Assembly (NCBI GenBank): GCA_039566865.1
Contig: CM076943.1
Location: 30,636,663-30,700,662, forward strand
DNA length: 64,000 nt
Reading direction: 5' to 3'
Origin: Aurelia coerulea
Taxonomy: Eukaryota; Cnidaria; Scyphozoa; Semaeostomeae; Ulmaridae
Each line of letters opens with the position of its first letter. The stretch's first letter is position 1. The translations under genes and the position numbers were made by a program. Shown piece by piece: positions 59,650-64,000 of the stretch. The notes beneath the pieces were generated by a model. The model saw only the letters and a list, made by a program, of their open reading frames with translations. It made no database searches and was not told where the DNA came from.

Positions 59650-60522
59650 GGGGAGACCGGGGTCAATTTTAACACTTTTTGAAAAATCAACCATATCGTC
59701 TAAATAATGATTAACTGCGCCATTGGAGGTAAATAATATTGTCGTTGCATCCCTTGGAATAAAATATACCTTGGTTTCCATCAAGTTGAACCAATTTTTG
59801 CTACACTGGGATCGTTTTAAAATCAGCAATTGGAACACATGGCTGGAGCAATTGTTACATATTTTAAAAATCATTACAGATCATTATTGCACGACTCCGT
59901 TTTCCTTACACAGAATGTAGCACCAGGTAGCAGATTATTCATGGCTTTAAAAAGAAAAAATCAAAAATAAGACATAATCTTTATTTCTTTGTAAATTTGG
60001 GTGCAATAGTAGAAAAATATTGAATGGATTGAGAAAAAAAATGGTTTTTGCTTACAAATTTAAACTCTTAACTCTACTGCGTAGATGCACATTGTTAGAC
60101 CAGATTAGAAAATCAAGCAAAACCAAGCCATCGGCCAGCTTACACCGGGGCAATTGTAACAGTGTGTTACAATTGCCCCTTACCTCGTCAGCTATCGCTA
60201 TTTTCCATTTTCATATCTCATAAGAGGTGGAACTTATTGATCCTAAACAGATGCCATGTCTGTGATGTGAAAATTACATTTACTGAAGAGCAAAATCTTT
60301 CAGACACAAATTTACAGTGAAAGCACGCTTTTACTTTCGTGCTCAAAAACATGTTTTCCCCCAAAAATGTTGCAAACTTGGCTGAACATTCCTGTATCTC
60401 AAGTCGTATGTAGAGGGTTAGAATGAGAATGTTCTGTGCAAAAATCAGATTTATTGCACTTTTCTGCAAGGCGAGAGCCAGTGTTACGATTGCCCCGTGT
60501 TACAATTGTCCCCGGTCTCCCC
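59650..60522. mobile_element. 873-bp MITE with GGGGAGACCGGGG ends
   Basis: GGGGAGACCGGGGTCAATTT and the inverse of the right end (AATTGTCCCCGGTCTCCCC) are flanked by TA (59,648-59,649; 60,523-60,524). It is inserted in the element at 59,623-61,024. GTGTTAC-ATTG-CCCC, part of its terminal repeat, recurs inside. No transposase. Confidence 0.8.
60147..60179. repeat. Perfect 15-bp hairpin built from a TIR motif
   Basis: GGGGCAATTGTAACA, a 3-nt loop GTG, then the exact reverse complement. The arms equal the terminal-repeat motif of the surrounding MITE. Confidence 0.9.
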
Positions 60523-61403
60523 TACTCCTGAATCAAAATCACCAAATCGACTGTCAAACCTATCATAAAATGTTCTGTTTGACATCGTTTGATAATGATC
60601 CAAATATGCTTACTAAAATGTTTGCTGTCAATGATTAAAGGGTATAAAATGACAGGTTAAAAAATTGATTCTGAGCTATACTCTTTAAGCAGCTACTAAA
60701 TCCTTGCAAAAGCCACTATTTTTAGTATTCATTATCCTTCAAGTATACGATGGTAGTTTGGGTTTCTTCCTGACATTTATGGTCAAACAAGAAGCCTAAT
60801 ACAAATGAACAAATCAACCTGGTAATCAGAAGTGCTATTTTATGCAGAATGATTCAAAACCAGGCAGCCCTAAATTTGCAACATTCTAAACCAATTACGT
60901 GATCAGCTTTACATGAGCAAAATAATTTGGTCATAGATCTACTTGTCAAAAATGAAGTAAAAATCGGCAATGTAATCTAAATTTTCGTCATTTTTCAAAC
61001 AGGAGAACTCTTTCGGACACACGGTATTGTATAAAAATTCGTATTTCACCTAACGATCTACGCCTACTAATTTGATACAAAGCCTCCAGTCCTTTCGATA
61101 TTAGACCTTTTTGCAATGACAAAGCAACCACGTGAACTGCTGAGGTGGGATAACAATTCAATTGAATAACTATTTCTTGTAATTTTGAACTATGCTTCAA
61201 AACCAGGTATTACGTTAAGGCTGCCACAAATTCCCAGCAATTCAAAGTCATTCGCAATATGTCTAAAACAGTCAATGCACATCACCCAGGCATATCAAGA
61301 CATTTCTCGATTGGTAACATGATTAAATTTTGATGATTTTGCATAAAGCTTCACGTTTTATCGCGCCACAAGGAGAGCAAAGAAAATTTTGGTTGTGCAT
61401 TAT

Positions 61404-61622
61404 GCTTGGGCCAAAAGGCTAAAGCTCTTGTTTGCAAGTGGACGCAAATTTTAGCTTTCAAGATTGATATTTCTGCTCTCAAAGCACCAATACCAACAAA
61501 AGATGTATCTATGTTCAAGTTAACTATCGAGGAACATTCTGAGAGTGATTAGCCATTGATTAAAGCTACATTCACATCGCTGGAGTCAACCAAATCTGTA
61601 TACATTTTTTTGGGACACCCAG
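61404..61622. mobile_element. MITE arm related to 18,254-18,460
   Basis: GCTTGGGCCAAAAGGCTAAA to TTTTTTTGGGACACCCAG, followed by TA, matches 18,254-18,460 throughout with about 85% identity. No coding capacity. Confidence 0.7.
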
Positions 61623-61624
61623 TA

Positions 61625-62735
61625 TTCTTTCTGAACAAGAACCGCAGAAAGTTGGGTCCAAGGAACGGGAATTACGAGAAAGAATTACATTTGAATGTAA
61701 CAGCACCGAAATATCTGAGTTTTAGGAAAACACCCACAAAAGCGACAGTGAGGCTGGAATGTGGTACTGTTTGTGCCACAACGAAATGAAAGAAGAAATA
61801 GCAATCTTAATAATCAGGTAAGTCAAGTACAGCGCATAACATTAATATATGACTTCAATTAACTCGAAGTTTCAAAATTGTGTCCAGTTTATTCAAAGTC
61901 AATATCATACCATGGAAGCATTTTCTCCCACTTTTCCAAGTGTTAATCTAATTGTGGCAAGCCGTGCTCCTCATACCTCTAGAGATCTACAGTAATCATG
62001 AGCAATAGCACATTCTGGCTGAGAGCAAATTAAGTTCATTTTTACCTGGTTTTTACCATTCTTCACAACAACAAAACCACGGGGGAAAAGGAACGTTTTC
62101 GAAATTTTGTCAGCCCTGTTTTATTATTTCTAAAATGACTTTACAACTTGGATAATTGAAACAAGGGGGCCAAGGATAATTGAATGATTTTGAGGAATGG
62201 GGAAGACTACGTTACTGGATCTGAGATTAGGATAAAGATAAGTCTTTGCAGTTCCTCCAAATCATGTGATAATTAGGCAATTAGGGTGGGCAGTAGCGAG
62301 AGAGATAAAAAGGTGTCAAACAACGACCTCCCTTTCAGGCTCAGAGCCTCATTAAATGTCAAGGGTCTGCTTTAACCAGCATAACTTGCACATGCCATCT
62401 CTTGGTTGGCCTTGGTTATCGCCCATTCCATAGACAATGGTTGAACAAAAGGAGAAGCAGGATAACATATGATGTTCATCCTAATTATCGCTGCTGCTAC
62501 CTGAACTAATATTCCCCTTATCGCTCACAGTGGGACACAAGAGTTTACAAACAGAAAACTTGACCAACTTCCTACGCCGTGCTTAATGTTTGTGGCGGCA
62601 ATCAGGCACAAGAGTTGAAGTAAAAGATCTTCAATTTTATGGCTAAGAGAAACATCAACATTTAATTTCATAGCTTATTTGCTGTCTTCCGGTGTAGTAT
62701 GCTAAAGTGTCCCCTATGCGGAAGTGTACCCACCT
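61625..62735. other. No recognisable feature
   Basis: I found no gene, RNA or clear repeat here. A 77-codon plus-strand frame spanning 61,556-61,789 overlaps the MITE end and has no recognisable domain. Confidence 0.4.
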
Positions 62736-62845
62736 GAAACGCAATGCGTTTCGTGACTCTATTTTGTGTGACCTCAACGGTATGCGTTTCATGACTGTAA
62801 AGACAATAACCAGGAACTGAAACGCATTAGCGTTTAGTGACCATG
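62736..62845. repeat. Three TGAAACGC/GCGTTTCRTGAC palindromic motifs
   Basis: GAAACGCAATGCGTTTC (62,736-62,752) is a 17-bp palindrome followed by GTGAC. TATGCGTTTCATGAC (about 62,781) and CTGAAACGCATTAGCGTTTA (about 62,816) repeat parts of it within 100 bp. Confidence 0.7.
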
Positions 62846-63086
62846 CACAAAAGCCATTAGAAGCACTGACTCATGAATGGGTTTGGGAGCAAGATCTACT
62901 ACTCGCTATTTCAAAATAAAAGGGGTGGTCTTCAATCGGGGGGGGGGGGCAATTGAGGGAAGGGTTGGGAAACAAAACAAATGAAAATAAGTTAGAGCAA
63001 ATACTTTGAAATTGAAATATTATTTAACACACTTTTAGTCACTTTCGCTTCAAACTTCAAATATACCCGGACGAACTTTTTTCTGG

Positions 63087-63205
63087 GTTTTGGGTTTAGG
63101 TTTCGGGTTCAAGGTTTCGGGTCCAAGGTTTAGGGTTTAAGGTTTCGGGCTTCGGGTTTCGGGTTTCGGGTTTCGGGTTTCGGGTTTCGGGTTTAAGGTT
63201 TCAAT
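63087..63205. repeat. TTTCGGG heptamer array
   Basis: About six perfect TTTCGGG units in a row (about 63,148-63,190) with degenerate GGTTTCGGGTT, GGTTTAGGGTT and GGTTTAAGG neighbours on both sides. It resembles TTTAGGG-type telomeric repeats with C for A. Confidence 0.9.
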
Positions 63206-63368
63206 TTGTAATTACCATTTTTGCCAGGGAATGCTCTAATGATAAAAATAAACATTTAACATAAACTGGGTCTAGGAAAGTGACGAATGTACACCCACTA
63301 GTCCGGTAGCAGAAGGGGGGGGGGGGGGGTAGTACCACCAAACGAGGTAATTTGTGAGACCAAGTGAT

Positions 63369-63890
63369 GTCGGTCAATTTTGGGCGTAGAATTCGAATAT
63401 CGATGTTCTTTTTATGGGGGAGGGGCCGTTTTTGAGATACGGGGGTAAATGCCCCCAAAATTGAAGGAAAATGTGTTACTGTTAAGACTCTTGATGTACC
63501 CCTTTAAAAGTTCATTTTTAGCTTTAGAACATTGATAATGGCCCCATCTAGCTCATAAAAGGTACTGTTGAGGTTTCGGATCATTCTGGGGTAACCCTGC
63601 CCCCACATGGGGGGCAACAAAGCAAGGTGATTCAAAATTCACTAAAAGTACCTGACCATATCAATTCAGGGGTGTAGAACCCGAATTTCGATGTTATTTT
63701 GATGGGAGAGGAACAGTTTATGAAGTATAGGGGCAAATGCCCCCAAATAGGGGTCAAAGGTCAAACTCTTTTGGTAACCTTTGGTGCTTGTCATTTCAAA
63801 TCTTGTAATGATTCTCATAGAAAGATGTTATTTTAACAGGAAAAAGGGAGCTTTTGAGATATAGCGGCGAATGCCTTAAAAATGGGGTAA
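63369..63890. repeat. Degenerate direct repeats (GGGCAAATGCCCCCAAA type)
   Basis: 63,381-63,460, 63,669-63,745 and about 63,812-63,885 share TAGAA-CCGAAT-TCGATGTT, GGGAGAGG-ACAGTTT, TGA-ATA and GGGCAAATGCCCCCAAA in the same order. This looks like an old irregular tandem repeat that continues past the window. A run of about 14 G at 63,317-63,330 precedes it. Confidence 0.65.
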
Positions 63891-64000
63891 AGTTTGCTGT
63901 TGTCAAACGCCTCACTCAAAGCATAAACATCTTGATCTTCAGCTATGGGAAATGGAATTTGGGATCAATAAATTCATGAATAGCAATAGCTTAATCTATT

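Larger units (their letters stand above)
59623..61024. mobile_element. MITE of the CCGGGTGTCCC family, split by another MITE
   Basis: The left side reads CCCCAAAAAAGGGTGTCCC after TA (59,621) and the right end is the inverse of CCGTGTGTCCGAAAGAGTTC before TA (61,025-61,026). Inner blocks (CTCCTG, CCTGTTTGAAAA, CAAAACCAGGCAGCCCT) match the element at 44,219-44,943 in reverse. Its own length is about 530 bp. The left terminus is slightly altered. Confidence 0.62.

Noticed and set aside
63087..63205. True telomere or chromosome end
   Set aside because: The array is short, degenerate and followed by further non-telomeric sequence.

Overview
The window is animal genomic DNA. It has AT-rich introns with GT-AG boundaries, CR1/L2-like LINEs, a tyrosine-recombinase (DIRS/Ngaro-type) retrotransposon and many TA-duplicating inverted-repeat transposons. 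A non-vertebrate metazoan is likely, and a cnidarian or similar marine invertebrate fits best, but no single feature proves the phylum. Two host genes can be supported; nearly everything else is transposon-derived.

Host gene 1 (+ strand, about 6.86 to 47.28 kb) is an orthologue of GCNA (ACRC), the germ-cell nuclear acidic SprT-family protein. Thirteen short exons were assembled by eye from splice sites and matching phases. They encode an acidic disordered N-terminal part, an SprT-like metalloprotease core with the HELCH zinc motif, a C4 zinc ribbon and a short HMG-box-like C-terminus ending at a stop. The start codon and 5' exons were not found, and one splice phase (19,307 to 26,958) does not match, so the model is partial. 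Its introns hold most of the mobile elements. Host gene 2 (- strand, 58,435-59,477) is the last exon of a C2H2 zinc-finger gene with nine fingers, one of them lacking a cysteine.

Layout. 0-1 kb: LINE 3' end. 1-6 kb: a tandemly repeated 1.29-kb unit, one copy split by a 2.07-kb element with perfect 16-bp terminal repeats and an 8-bp target duplication. 6.9-9.1 kb: first GCNA exons, a LINE fragment and a MITE. 9.25-18.5 kb: a decayed DIRS/Ngaro-like element lying exactly between two nearly identical 2-kb direct repeats. 18.7-19.3 kb: two GCNA exons. 19.5-26.5 kb: an inverted-repeat element and a LINE with an uninterrupted 1,096-codon ORF. 26.9-34.4 kb: five GCNA exons with foldback elements between them. 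34.9-42.2 kb: one intron filled by three nested inverted-repeat elements. 42.5-47.3 kb: the catalytic and C-terminal GCNA exons. 47.7-53.3 kb: a second nest (Tc1-like MITE, then a mariner-like MITE, then a LINE and an 8-bp-TSD foldback). 53.4-58.0 kb: MITEs and a broken LINE. 58.4-59.5 kb: the zinc-finger exon. 59.6-64 kb: nested MITEs, short palindromes, a TTTCGGG array and degenerate direct repeats.

The two host genes have no evident functional link. The most striking aspects are the layered insertion history within one germline genome-defence gene, the S-DIRS-S arrangement, and several foldback families that may be undescribed. All identifications come from reading the sequence; no database search was run.
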